Source: Acidobacteriota bacterium (GTDB lineage Bacteria; Acidobacteriota; Terriglobia; Terriglobales; Acidobacteriaceae). Taken from it: a stretch of 64,000 bases of DNA. Position numbers and translations under genes: made by a program. The DNA lies in assembly GCA_018268855.1 (NCBI GenBank), contig JAFDVR010000013.1, positions 33,455 to 97,454 of the forward strand. The letters are read 5' to 3'. Under the pieces are notes generated by a model, which saw only the letters and a program-made list of their open reading frames with translations, was not told the origin of the DNA and made no database searches. Numbering within the stretch: position 1 is the first letter of the stretch; every line of letters begins with the position of its first letter. This document shows positions 38,410-46,797 of the stretch, in pieces.

Positions 38410-40638
38410 ATGAACAGAAGAGATTTCGGCAAGTTGACCACCGTTGCGGCCATGAGTGCGATGACGCGTGCGGGTGAAGCGCAGGACAATCCTGAGGATT
38501 GGAAATCAGGACAGGACTCCCCTGTGCATGATTCCGACCGCCTGCTGCCGATTGGCGGACATACTGTTGCGCTTGAGAATGCAGACGTGCGCATTGGCTT
38601 TGACGTGGCCACGGGCGCGCTGGTGGATTTTCTGCTGAAGCCTACAGGATGGCAGTTGGTGAAAGATCCAAAGCTTGCTGAGTCCTTTCGCGTTTTTGCC
38701 GCGACGACTGACCGTTCTTACAATCCTGCGCTGGGAGCGCGCAATCGTGCGGCCTCGGTAACGAAATCCCCAGACGGAAACAGCGTGACCATTGTGTGGG
38801 ATGGGCTTGAGACGGAGTACAGCGGACGGCTGGATATTGTCCTCACAGGTGTGGTCACGCTGGATGGCAGCAACGTTAATTTCGATCTCTCCTTGAAGAA
38901 TGGTTCTCCGAAGAACACTGTCACCAGTGCCGAATGGCCGATCATCGGCGGTTTTTCGGTGCCGGAAAACTCTTCTACATTCCGGAAGAGTGCGTTCAAT
39001 GTTCCGACATCTGGGCGCGAGAAGAACGTCTATCCGCGCATGGAAGACGATTTTGGCTTCTGCTCGGTGAGCTTTCCCGGCCAGTTGGCGGCAGGCCGCT
39101 TCAATCTGTTTCTTGCGGAGACTCATGGCCTCTATATTGGCCGCCATGATTGCGAACACACCGACATGGTACGGTTTGCGCTGGATCTCAAACCGGGATA
39201 TGTTTCCACGCGCAACTTCCGGGTCCCGCAGACAAAAGAGATTGGCGGACATCCTGTGCGTTTTGTGCACTCGATTCAGCACTTTCCCTTTGCCGCTCCG
39301 GGCGAGTCCTATACCTGCGCGCGGATTACGATGGCCGGCTTCAAGGGTTCGTGGCACAAGGGCGTAGACATTTATCGCAAGTGGTTTGCGACCTGGTTCA
39401 AACGCGGCTCGCAGCCGGAGTGGCTCAACCATCCGCACATGTGGACGCAGATTCAGATCAACAGTTCGGAAGACGATCTGCGCACGATGTACAAGGACCT
39501 TCCGCGCCGCGCACTGGATGCCGCAAAGAACGGTATCAAGGTCATCCAGCTTACGGGATGGAACGATGGCGGACAGGACCGCAACAATCCGTCGCACGAT
39601 ACGGACCCCCGGCTCGGCACGCATGAAGATTTGAAGCAAGCCATAGCGCGCATTGAGAAGATGGGCATTCGCCTTGTGCTGTTCAACAAATATTGCTGGG
39701 CCGATCAGACGACTGACTGGTACAAACGAGAGTTGTACAAGTACATGGCAACGGACCCGAACGGCCTGATCTATACGGGTGACGGTTACAAGTACCAGAC
39801 GCCGGAGCAACTTGCGAACATCAACACGCGCCGCTTTGGCGTTGCGTGTGTGACGGACAAGCGCTGGCTGGAGCTGTCGGCGCGCGAGTTCCAGAAGAGC
39901 CTCGATCTGGGCGCCAGCGGCATGTTGTATGACGAGAACCATCATCATGGCACATGGGACCTTTGCTTCTCCAAAGACCACGGTCATCATTCGCCTGCTT
40001 CACTGTGGCTTGGCGATCAGCAGATGGGACAGATGTTCCGCGATCAGATAAAGAAGTCGCGCGGCAGCGACGGTGCTTTTCTGATGGCCGGTGAAGCGAT
40101 GCTCGATTTCCAATGCCAGTGGTATTCGGTCAGCTATATCCGGCTTGTGGGTGAGCATGTGCCGATGGCCCGTTATGCCGATCCCCGGCGCGAGATTATG
40201 ATTGCCGTCTCCGGATTTGATGATCGCGATATGGTGAACTGCGCTCTTCGATATCGCTACATTATGAGCATTGAGCCGTTCTACTTCAAAGGCAACGCCA
40301 GCGATGCACCGCTCACCGTTGGCTATGCGAACAAGGCGGAAGCACTGCGCACGAAGTACCGGCAGTATCTGTGGGATGGCGAGTTCCGCGATACGCAGCA
40401 TGCTGAAGTGCTGGTTGGCGATAAACCCTATCGGGAGTTTGCCATCTTTATCGGCGCAAACGGCAAACGTGCCGCTGTGGTGATGAATGCAGGCCGCCGG
40501 CCAATCGCAGCAACGGTGAAGTTTGAGGGAACGCAGCTTCCGCTTGTGTGCGCCAGTCCGGAACAGATGGATGCGAAACCGGTACAGGGAAGTGTGGAGA
40601 TCCCTGCGGAGTCGATCGCAGTGGTGATGGAAGCCTGA
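38410..40638 (+). CDS. Tat-exported glycoside-hydrolase-like protein, unknown substrate
   Basis: 742 residues starting MNRRDFGKLTTVAAMSAM, a twin-arginine signal; GGGGA six bases upstream supports ATG 38410. Residues about 30-310 look like a beta-sandwich domain (galactose-mutarotase-like NADVRIGFDVATGALVDFLLK). Residues about 340-600 look like a TIM barrel (MWTQIQINSSEDDLRTMYKDL, IKVIQLTGWNDGG, IRLVLFNKYCWAD, GMLYDENHHHG). A C-terminal beta domain follows. It resembles DUF6259-type glycosidases and would act in the periplasm on glycans taken in by the receptor just upstream. I cannot name catalytic residues with confidence. Confidence 0.75.
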   Translation: MNRRDFGKLTTVAAMSAMTRAGEAQDNPEDWKSGQDSPVHDSDRLLPIGGHTVALENADVRIGFDVATGALVDFLLKPTGWQLVKDPKLAESFRVFAATTDRSYNPALGARNRAASVTKSPDGNSVTIVWDGLETEYSGRLDIVLTGVVTLDGSNVNFDLSLKNGSPKNTVTSAEWPIIGGFSVPENSSTFRKSAFNVPTSGREKNVYPRMEDDFGFCSVSFPGQLAAGRFNLFLAETHGLYIGRHDCEHTDMVRFALDLKPGYVSTRNFRVPQTKEIGGHPVRFVHSIQHFPFAAPGESYTCARITMAGFKGSWHKGVDIYRKWFATWFKRGSQPEWLNHPHMWTQIQINSSEDDLRTMYKDLPRRALDAAKNGIKVIQLTGWNDGGQDRNNPSHDTDPRLGTHEDLKQAIARIEKMGIRLVLFNKYCWADQTTDWYKRELYKYMATDPNGLIYTGDGYKYQTPEQLANINTRRFGVACVTDKRWLELSAREFQKSLDLGASGMLYDENHHHGTWDLCFSKDHGHHSPASLWLGDQQMGQMFRDQIKKSRGSDGAFLMAGEAMLDFQCQWYSVSYIRLVGEHVPMARYADPRREIMIAVSGFDDRDMVNCALRYRYIMSIEPFYFKGNASDAPLTVGYANKAEALRTKYRQYLWDGEFRDTQHAEVLVGDKPYREFAIFIGANGKRAAVVMNAGRRPIAATVKFEGTQLPLVCASPEQMDAKPVQGSVEIPAESIAVVMEA

Positions 40639-40643
40639 GACTA

Positions 40644-40877
40644 TTACGAACGGTCTTTGCTCGGCCAGTTGAAAACGGTGTAGATGCTGCCAAGCACGAG
40701 CAGCAGCACGCCTCCCCATATAGGCGCATGATATTGAGCGAGCACGACATCTCCTGGGTGGTGGTAATCGGCAATGCCAACGCCCAGGATGATAACTCCG
40801 TAGACGAATAGCAGCACGCCGATAAAGAACCAGACGGAGAGCATACGATGATGACGATGTTGCACGCTTTGTTGCAT
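40644..40877 (-). CDS. Small two-helix membrane protein
   Basis: 77 residues. A short His-rich N-terminus (QHRHHRM), one helix (FFIGVLLFVYGVIILGVGI), a short HHPGDVVLAQYHAPIWG loop and a second helix (GGVLLLVLGSIYTVF). Ends 19 bases downstream of the SSS symporter gene on the same strand, so it is likely the last member of that operon. No known family beyond a similarity in size to small accessory subunits of SSS-type carriers; a partner role is only a guess. Confidence 0.65.
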   Translation of the reverse strand: MQQSVQHRHHRMLSVWFFIGVLLFVYGVIILGVGIADYHHPGDVVLAQYHAPIWGGVLLLVLGSIYTVFNWPSKDRS

Positions 40878-40896
40878 GGCGGCGTTCCTTTGGTGT

Positions 40897-42615
40897 CTAC
40901 CAGAAGATGTATTGAATCACGGCGAAGAGCACGGCAACGCCGCCTCCCCAGAAGATTGGACGCTTGTAGAGCGGCAGGCCTTTGTCGTCGCCGAGCGGAG
41001 CATATCCGAGCACGAGGCCTTGCAGCTCTGCGGCTGACTTTGGCTGCGTGGCATAACTAACAATAATGGTCACGACTACGCAGATGATCCATGACCACAA
41101 CGCGCGGTAAAGATTTTCCGCCATGGGCTTGGCATCGGGTGAGAACGCGATGACTGCCAGCAGCGAAGGCTTGATGACAACGGCGGTATACATCGCAACG
41201 GATGAGACCGTACCGGCGAGCAAACCCCAGAAGCCACCCTTCGCGGTCGCGCGTTTCCACAGCATGCCGATAATCACAGTGGCAAAGAGCGGCGCAATAA
41301 AGAAGCTTACCAGCGCCTGCATGTAATCCATGATGCTCTTGAAGTGGGTGACGAGATATGCCGTTCCAATGCTGGCGATCACGCCAAGGATGGTGCACCA
41401 GCGACCGACGAGCAGGTAGTGTTTGTCGGTGCCATTTTTGCGGATGTAGGGCTGATAGATGTCGTACGTCCACACGGTGGCGAAGGCGCTCACGTTGCCG
41501 GCCATGCCGGACATGAATCCGGCGATCAGCGCAGTCACGCCGAGGCCCAGCAGGCCCGGCCCACAATAGCGCGCAAGCATCAGCGGTAGTACTTCGTTAT
41601 AGCTGTGCAGGCCGGGAGCCACTGCGCTCTCCGGCACCAGATGGAAGGGAAGCACGGCGAGAGCAAGCAGGCCCGGCAGGATAACGATGATGGGGACCAG
41701 CATTTTGAAGTACGACGCGATGATGGGCGCCATCTTTGCCGAGCGCAAGTCTTTAGCAGACATCGCGCGCTGGACTACGAGGAAGTCTGTTGTCCAGTAA
41801 CCGAATGCGATGACACCACCAAGACCGAACAAAATGCCTGTCCAATGCACGCCCATAGGATTGCTGGCGAAGCTGCCCAGCGGGGCCCATAGATGTGTAT
41901 AGTCGCCCTGCATGCGGCTTTGGATCTTTAGCACCAGGCCGTTCCATCCGCCGGCCTCAATCATGCCCAGCACGGGAATTGCCAGCGCGCCCAGCCAGAT
42001 AAGAAAGAACTGCAGAACCTCATTGAAGATGGCCGAGTACAAACCGCCCAGCGTGACATAGACCGCAACGGTGATGGATGAAACCCAGATGCTGAAGTGG
42101 ATGTTCCATCCGAGGACCACCTTCATCACCAGCGCCATCGCATACATGTTGATGCCGGACATCAGCACCGTCATCAGCGCGAACGAGATGCCGCTTAGCG
42201 CACGTGTACCTTCGCCGTAGCGAAGCTGTAGATAGCCAGGCACGGAGTGCGTTTTGGAGATGTAGTAGAAGGGCATCATCACCAGGCCGAGGAAGACCAT
42301 GGATGGGAATGCAGCGATCCAGTAAAAGTGTGCGGCCAGAATGCCGTACTGATACGCTCCTGCAGCCCATCCCATTAGCTCCAGCGCGCCAAGATTGGCG
42401 GAGAGGAAACTCAATCCCGCAACCCACGCGGACATGTCGCGACCGGCCATGAAGAAGTCGTCAGACGTGTTCGCATAACGTTTGAGGTACAGACCTATCG
42501 CGAGCACGGTGATGAAGTAGATGACGATGATGGCTATGTCGGACGTCGTCAAATGGATGAGCCGGTCTGTCGATGGCAGCAGCATCATCGGCATTGAGAA
42601 AAACGGTATCGCCAT
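40897..42615 (-). CDS. SSS family sodium/sugar symporter (SGLT-like)
   Basis: 572 residues, about 14 membrane helices. Family features: DFFMAGRDMSAWVAGLSFLSANLGALELMGWAAGAYQYG, the YGEGTRALSGI segment and LGGLYSAIFNEVLQFFLIWLGAL. Start ATG 42615 has GGAGG five bases upstream. It probably brings a monosaccharide into the cytoplasm with Na+. It follows the mutarotase gene by 77 bases and precedes a small membrane gene, inside the LacI-controlled locus. Confidence 0.92.
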   Translation of the reverse strand: MAIPFFSMPMMLLPSTDRLIHLTTSDIAIIVIYFITVLAIGLYLKRYANTSDDFFMAGRDMSAWVAGLSFLSANLGALELMGWAAGAYQYGILAAHFYWIAAFPSMVFLGLVMMPFYYISKTHSVPGYLQLRYGEGTRALSGISFALMTVLMSGINMYAMALVMKVVLGWNIHFSIWVSSITVAVYVTLGGLYSAIFNEVLQFFLIWLGALAIPVLGMIEAGGWNGLVLKIQSRMQGDYTHLWAPLGSFASNPMGVHWTGILFGLGGVIAFGYWTTDFLVVQRAMSAKDLRSAKMAPIIASYFKMLVPIIVILPGLLALAVLPFHLVPESAVAPGLHSYNEVLPLMLARYCGPGLLGLGVTALIAGFMSGMAGNVSAFATVWTYDIYQPYIRKNGTDKHYLLVGRWCTILGVIASIGTAYLVTHFKSIMDYMQALVSFFIAPLFATVIIGMLWKRATAKGGFWGLLAGTVSSVAMYTAVVIKPSLLAVIAFSPDAKPMAENLYRALWSWIICVVVTIIVSYATQPKSAAELQGLVLGYAPLGDDKGLPLYKRPIFWGGGVAVLFAVIQYIFW

Positions 42616-42692
42616 GAAACCTCCAGGCTCGTTCCGCACAGGCGGGGTTTACGAGCCAAACGCTTCTTCAGGTTCTCGGGGTATGAGTGTGT

Positions 42693-43028
42693 TTATATCT
42701 CGAAAATCTTTTCCATCAGCACCCATTTGTCACCGGGTCCTGCTTCAGGCAGCTTTTGCTGATACTTGTCCATCAGGGCCTCCCACTGTTGCATCACAGG
42801 ACTGGCCTTATTGCTCGCGCTCTTTGCTTCGAAAGAGAAATCATCCGTGGTGTTGAGCACCATGACCATGCGCGTTCCAATCTTGTAAATCTGCTCGGAG
42901 AGTACGCCATCCTTTTTGATTTGTTCTGCTACTTCCGGCCAGATTCCCTCAGGCTGGTGGTAGTGCAGATACTCCGCAATCAGTTCGGAATCATCTTTCA
43001 GGTCGAGCGCTAAGCAGTAAGTTTTCAT
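42693..43028 (-). CDS. rhaM: L-rhamnose mutarotase family protein
   Basis: 111 residues, close to the 104 of E. coli RhaM. YCLALDLKDDSELIAEYLHYH with the active-site Tyr and His, GIWPEVAEQIKKDGV and TRMVMVL are conserved. It speeds interchange of the alpha and beta forms of L-rhamnose; close relatives may act on other 6-deoxy or hexuronic sugars. It comes 12 bases after the TIM-barrel isomerase gene. No RhaA, RhaB or RhaD homologue is in this window, so the sugar may be something other than free rhamnose. Confidence 0.87.
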   Translation of the reverse strand: MKTYCLALDLKDDSELIAEYLHYHQPEGIWPEVAEQIKKDGVLSEQIYKIGTRMVMVLNTTDDFSFEAKSASNKASPVMQQWEALMDKYQQKLPEAGPGDKWVLMEKIFEI

Positions 43029-43040
43029 GGGCAGTGTAGG

Positions 43041-43988
43041 TCAGTCCGCCAGGACCATCTCCTCCACATCACGGAAGTAGCGGATGCTTGTGTTCACCAG
43101 CGCGTCGAGCTTCGCCTTATCGGGCTTGCCATACATGGCAGGATACGGATCGCCGCCGGGGCCAAGTGGTTCGAAAGTAACGAAGCGCCCCGGACGATTG
43201 AACCCGATAACGTACAGCGCGCGAATGATGGTGGCGACATCCATGGAGCCTTCACCAAGCGCGGAGCGATTGCTGTCTGCAAAGTGCAGGTTCGCCAGCA
43301 TATCGCCCGCTTCCAGAAGAGCGGTGCCAATGTGGCTCTCTTCCGACTGCATGTGGTACACATCGGCGTTGATGTGCCGCACGCCAGGATGGTTCACTTT
43401 GGCAATGTAGCGTTTTGCGTCGGCGATGGTATGCGTAAGGCTGACTTCAGCCGAACGGATGGGTTCAATCGCCGCCTCAACGCCATACTCGGTAAACCAG
43501 TGCGCGCACTGCGCAAGGACTTCGGCAGAGCGGTCCTCTTCTGCGTCGTCGTATGCCTTCGGACGTCCAACTGCTCCCGGCACCACCAGCAGATAACTTC
43601 CACCGACAGCTTTGGTGAAGGGAATCTCACAGCTGAGATAATCAATGGCCGCTTGGCGGCACACGGCGCGATTGCTGGCCATGTCATTATCGGCGGAAAA
43701 CATGCCGCAAATCCCCGAAACCTTCAATCCGTGTTCACCGAGCGTGCGCAGTGTTTCCTCCACGTTGTAGCCGAGGTCAGGACCGTAGTGATTGCCATGC
43801 AACTCGATGAAGGGAACGTTCGCTTTTTCGAGACGTTCTGCTGAAGCCGCGAGTGTCTCACGGCCAAATCCCCAGTTGCTCCACGAGAGATTCAGGCGTG
43901 TAGAAAGCTTTTCAGGAGAGGAGTTGCGCAACTCACGAAAACGTTCGCGGATAATCTCGTCTTTTTCTTCAAAGTGCTGTCGTCGCAT
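43041..43988 (-). CDS. Xylose-isomerase-like TIM-barrel sugar isomerase/epimerase
   Basis: 315 residues. AP-endonuclease 2 / sugar-phosphate isomerase fold with metal-ligand candidates in IELHGNH, AIEPI (Glu), NADVYHM (Asp and His) and FEPLGPGG (Glu). Cytoplasmic. Twelve bases ahead of the mutarotase gene and 16 bases after the cupin-like gene, so clearly co-transcribed. It would act on the imported sugar or a derivative. Not the standard L-rhamnose isomerase (RhaA is longer), so the exact step is open. Confidence 0.85.
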   Translation of the reverse strand: MRRQHFEEKDEIIRERFRELRNSSPEKLSTRLNLSWSNWGFGRETLAASAERLEKANVPFIELHGNHYGPDLGYNVEETLRTLGEHGLKVSGICGMFSADNDMASNRAVCRQAAIDYLSCEIPFTKAVGGSYLLVVPGAVGRPKAYDDAEEDRSAEVLAQCAHWFTEYGVEAAIEPIRSAEVSLTHTIADAKRYIAKVNHPGVRHINADVYHMQSEESHIGTALLEAGDMLANLHFADSNRSALGEGSMDVATIIRALYVIGFNRPGRFVTFEPLGPGGDPYPAMYGKPDKAKLDALVNTSIRYFRDVEEMVLAD

Positions 43989-44004
43989 CGTCTTCTCCTG
44001 CGGG

Positions 44005-45237
44005 TTAGCGGCTGTGATCGCCCACTTCCGGCGTGTTGGTTACGTCCGGGCCAAAGTAGCGCAACGTCACCAGTGGATCGGCTGCAGAATGGTTCTCGAT
44101 CACCACGCCCTCGCGTGCAGCTTCGGCAGTGATAAAGATCTCATCCTGTGTCATCTGCCCAAAGCGAATCAGGCTTGGGCAGTCGATGGCGAGTTTGCCT
44201 ATTTTTCCGTGTCCCTGTGTCACAATCAGGCCGGACGCAGCGTTGTCGCGGATGGTGTAGCGGCCGCCGGGCTGCACGGTGAGTTCCTTTGCGCTGAACT
44301 TATGCTCGCCTGCAATGGTGCCGTAGACGACCCAGCGGTCTACGTACTCCGCGTCTTCACTACCGTCCGCCACGATGGGTTCAATGTAGTGTTTGCTCTT
44401 GAAGTTCGAATTGGTGTTGCGGTCCCAGTCCACCAGATCGACGATGAAGTCGAGGTCCGCATGTTTGTCGGCAGGGACATCCTGTGTAAGCAGATCGTGT
44501 TTTACCTGACGGCCATCGACCATGGATTGGAACATGGAGAGCACATCGCTGCCCCACTGCGGCTCATAAGTTAGCAGCGACCCTGGCGCATGCAGCACGC
44601 GCGTGGGCACCAGCCACCCCGAACCGGGTTGCAGACGGTACGCCTTTGCATAGTTCAGGATGTTGTTGTCGCCCTGGTTCCAGCGGGCAAGGCAATCGCG
44701 AATCTCGGCTTTAGTGGTACCGGGCTCCAGGCCAAAGTAGGTATGCGGAAAATTGCCGGAAGTTGCGTTCAGTTGAGGAGGGAAGTAGTAGCCCTCCGGC
44801 TTACCTTCGCGCCCTACCAGAGCAGCCTGTTCTTCACTCTGATGGAGATGGTGCGGGATAGGACCAAGATTGTCGAAAAACTTGCTGTAAATCGGCCAGC
44901 GTTTGTAGGTGTTCCAAAGCGCACTGCCGATCATGCGTTCGCCTTCCGCGGCTACAGCGTCCTTCAACAGAAAACGTTCTCCATCCGCAGTGACCACCAC
45001 GCTCAGACCTTCATCTGGAGTGCGGTTCTCGTTCTCCGCTTTGGTCGTAGAGGCGATCCAGCGCTCGTCGATGCCGCCGCGATCCGCACCGTACGCATAC
45101 AGGTCGCGATTGTCCAGCTTCAAACGCCGTCCGGGCACGAGGTAGGATCGCGGCACCCAGGTGGGTGCGAGCCGCAGCAGGCCCTCTCCCTGTTCCAATG
45201 CGGTGGAATAACAAGACGACGAAGAGGTCTGGCTCAT
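44005..45237 (-). CDS. Cupin-fold protein, phosphomannose-isomerase-like
   Basis: 410 residues from the ATG at 45237 (MSQTSSSSC), which has GGAG nine bases upstream; two ATGs slightly upstream are alternatives. LGPIPHHLHQSEEQAA looks like the metal-binding His-x-His...Glu of type I mannose-6-phosphate isomerase or related cupins. A second cupin-like half runs from AGEHKFSAKELTVQPGGRYTI to the end. No named family recognised. First gene after the LacI operator and promoter, so probably the first enzyme of the pathway. Confidence 0.7.
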   Translation of the reverse strand: MSQTSSSSCYSTALEQGEGLLRLAPTWVPRSYLVPGRRLKLDNRDLYAYGADRGGIDERWIASTTKAENENRTPDEGLSVVVTADGERFLLKDAVAAEGERMIGSALWNTYKRWPIYSKFFDNLGPIPHHLHQSEEQAALVGREGKPEGYYFPPQLNATSGNFPHTYFGLEPGTTKAEIRDCLARWNQGDNNILNYAKAYRLQPGSGWLVPTRVLHAPGSLLTYEPQWGSDVLSMFQSMVDGRQVKHDLLTQDVPADKHADLDFIVDLVDWDRNTNSNFKSKHYIEPIVADGSEDAEYVDRWVVYGTIAGEHKFSAKELTVQPGGRYTIRDNAASGLIVTQGHGKIGKLAIDCPSLIRFGQMTQDEIFITAEAAREGVVIENHSAADPLVTLRYFGPDVTNTPEVGDHSR

Positions 45238-45260
45238 GTGCATAGCTCCATCTGAATTCA

Positions 45261-45280
45261 TTGAGAAAGCGGTTTCTCAA
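45261..45280. promoter_or_regulatory. LacI-type operator of the leftward sugar operon
   Basis: TTGAGAAAGCGGTTTCTCAA: arms TTGAGAAA and TTTCTCAA are exact inverse complements around a 4-base centre. It lies just downstream of the minus-strand promoter at 45290-45319 and upstream of the start at 45237. It matches the site before the TonB-dependent receptor (34723-34740). Confidence 0.78.
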
Positions 45281-45289
45281 GGGAATCAG

Positions 45290-45319
45290 AGAGTACACAT
45301 TTGCCATTTCCAATGTCAA
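45290..45319 (-). promoter_or_regulatory. Promoter of the leftward sugar operon
   Basis: On the minus strand TTGACA (45319-45314), an 18-base spacer and TACTCT (45295-45290). Both hexamers and the spacing are identical to the promoter at 34681-34710. Confidence 0.7.
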
Positions 45320-45439
45320 TGTTTTATACGCAATCAGAAGTTATCAGAGACTTTTACTGCAAGACCTGCGTTCGAGAAATCAGAAAGGGAAGACTTCGAA
45401 CGACGCAACTGCATCGCTTAGGAGACCTGTCCCCGCTCT

Positions 45440-46471
45440 CTACCGTTTCTTTGTGCCGGTGCTTCCAGAACGAGGAGATCCAGTCGATTCTCTCAAAACA
45501 AAATGCGTGCGGTACTGCTGCGGCAATTTGTCTCCCGTGCCCTGAATACCGTGCAAGAGCGTGTCAAACGCCAGCGTGGCAAGTTCCCGAGGAGAGAAGC
45601 GGATGGAAGTGAGCGGAGGTTGCACGAATGCGCAGACAGACAGGTCATCAAAGCCGATGAGCGAGATGTCCTTTGCCACTTCCAAACCGCGCGCGTGGAG
45701 TGTTTTCATGGCTCCAATTGCGGCCATATCGTTGCAACAGAGAACAGCCGTTGGTGGTTTAGGCAGACTGAGCAGTTTCGCCATGCCCTCTGCTCCGCCT
45801 TCCAGTGTGTGATCGCACTCGGCGACCAGTTCTTTATCGAAGGCAAGTTTGTTGAGCTTCATGGCCTTGCGCAGCGCATCGTAGCGGGTCCGCATGCTGC
45901 TCCACGTCTGCCGCCCACTGAGATATCCAATGCGCGTATGGCCGAAATCCATCAGGTGCTTCACAGCGTCGCGCATGCCGGCAAGATAGTTGATTTCGAT
46001 ATTGGGTGCCTGCGTCTTGAGTTCCGCTCCGGCAAAAACCATCGGCAAGCCTACAGAATCCGTTTTGCCCTCCAGCGACTCTTCCATGCCGAAGGTAAGC
46101 ACCGCAATCCCTTCCACCTGGCGTTCGCGCATGCGGTTCACGCAGGCGACTACGTGTTCCGGATCGGTTTCAATATCGGCAAAGCTGATGAGCACCTCGA
46201 AGCCCTTCTCAACAGCTGCCCGCTCAAAATAAAGAATGATCTCCGCGAAAAACGGATTTCCTCCGCTGATCTCCGAAACAATCAATCCCACTGTATGGCT
46301 GCGGCCGCGGGCCAATGCCTGCGCCTGGTAATTCGGCCGGTACCCCACCTCGTCGATAACAGCTTTTACACGGCGGGCAAGCTTGGGATCGACGGTTGTT
46401 ACATCGTTGATCACACGCGAAACGGTAGAGCGAGATACGCCAGCTTTCAGAGCAATTTCTCGAATATTCAA
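45440..46471 (-). CDS. LacI family transcriptional regulator
   Basis: 343 residues. An N-terminal LacI helix-turn-helix (NIREIALKAGVSRSTVSRVI with the NDVTTVDPKLARRVK hinge) precedes a periplasmic-binding-protein-like sensor domain (HTVGLIVSEISGGNPFFAEI, ELVAECDHTLEGGAEGM, PTAVLCCNDMAAIGAM). It lies directly upstream of the sugar operon on the same strand, the likely repressor for the two operator sites at 34723 and 45261. The inducer is unknown. Confidence 0.93.
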   Translation of the reverse strand: MNIREIALKAGVSRSTVSRVINDVTTVDPKLARRVKAVIDEVGYRPNYQAQALARGRSHTVGLIVSEISGGNPFFAEIILYFERAAVEKGFEVLISFADIETDPEHVVACVNRMRERQVEGIAVLTFGMEESLEGKTDSVGLPMVFAGAELKTQAPNIEINYLAGMRDAVKHLMDFGHTRIGYLSGRQTWSSMRTRYDALRKAMKLNKLAFDKELVAECDHTLEGGAEGMAKLLSLPKPPTAVLCCNDMAAIGAMKTLHARGLEVAKDISLIGFDDLSVCAFVQPPLTSIRFSPRELATLAFDTLLHGIQGTGDKLPQQYRTHFVLRESTGSPRSGSTGTKKR

Positions 46472-46797
46472 GCTTTTCCTCGTCCGGAATCACATGCGCC
46501 GGAAGCAACTCGATTCTATGCGGAGTATAAGCTGCGATAGTCCTTTTCCTGCTTTTCTTTCCTTAGAAAAGGATATTTCCATTCCGGAAGGAGGACGCGA
46601 TTTATTTCCTCGTCCAAAGCTGCTGGGCAGACAGCCAGGAGAAGAGATGTCGAAAAGATTCGCCGGAGGGACGCTACAATAACTCGTACGCCATAAAAGG
46701 GCCTATAAAGCGCAAAACAGGTTCTCATCACGCAATCGCGCTCTTTTCATGCTGCGCAGTGATGGAAACGATATGGCGGCCAGCATTTGGAGGAATT
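46472..46797. other. Intergenic region between lacI-type gene and rfbF
   Basis: About 325 bases between divergent genes. I see no open frame of convincing size, no tRNA and no repeat. It should hold both promoters. A half-site resembling the operator at 34723 (CAAAACAGGTTCTCA, about 46713-46727) is present but lacks the second arm. Confidence 0.45.

Noticed and set aside
38506..39990. Long open frame (494 codons) on the minus strand
   Set aside because: It mirrors the Tat-exported protein on the plus strand; the translation is His/Arg rich with no domain or ribosome binding site.
45503..46540. Open frame opposite the LacI gene (345 codons)
   Set aside because: Cys/His/Arg-rich translation, no family features; the LacI gene on the other strand is clear.
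46713..46727. Possible third LacI operator before rfbF
   Set aside because: Only one arm matches (GGTTCTCA); the other is degenerate, and there is no TTGACA-18-TACTCT promoter beside it.
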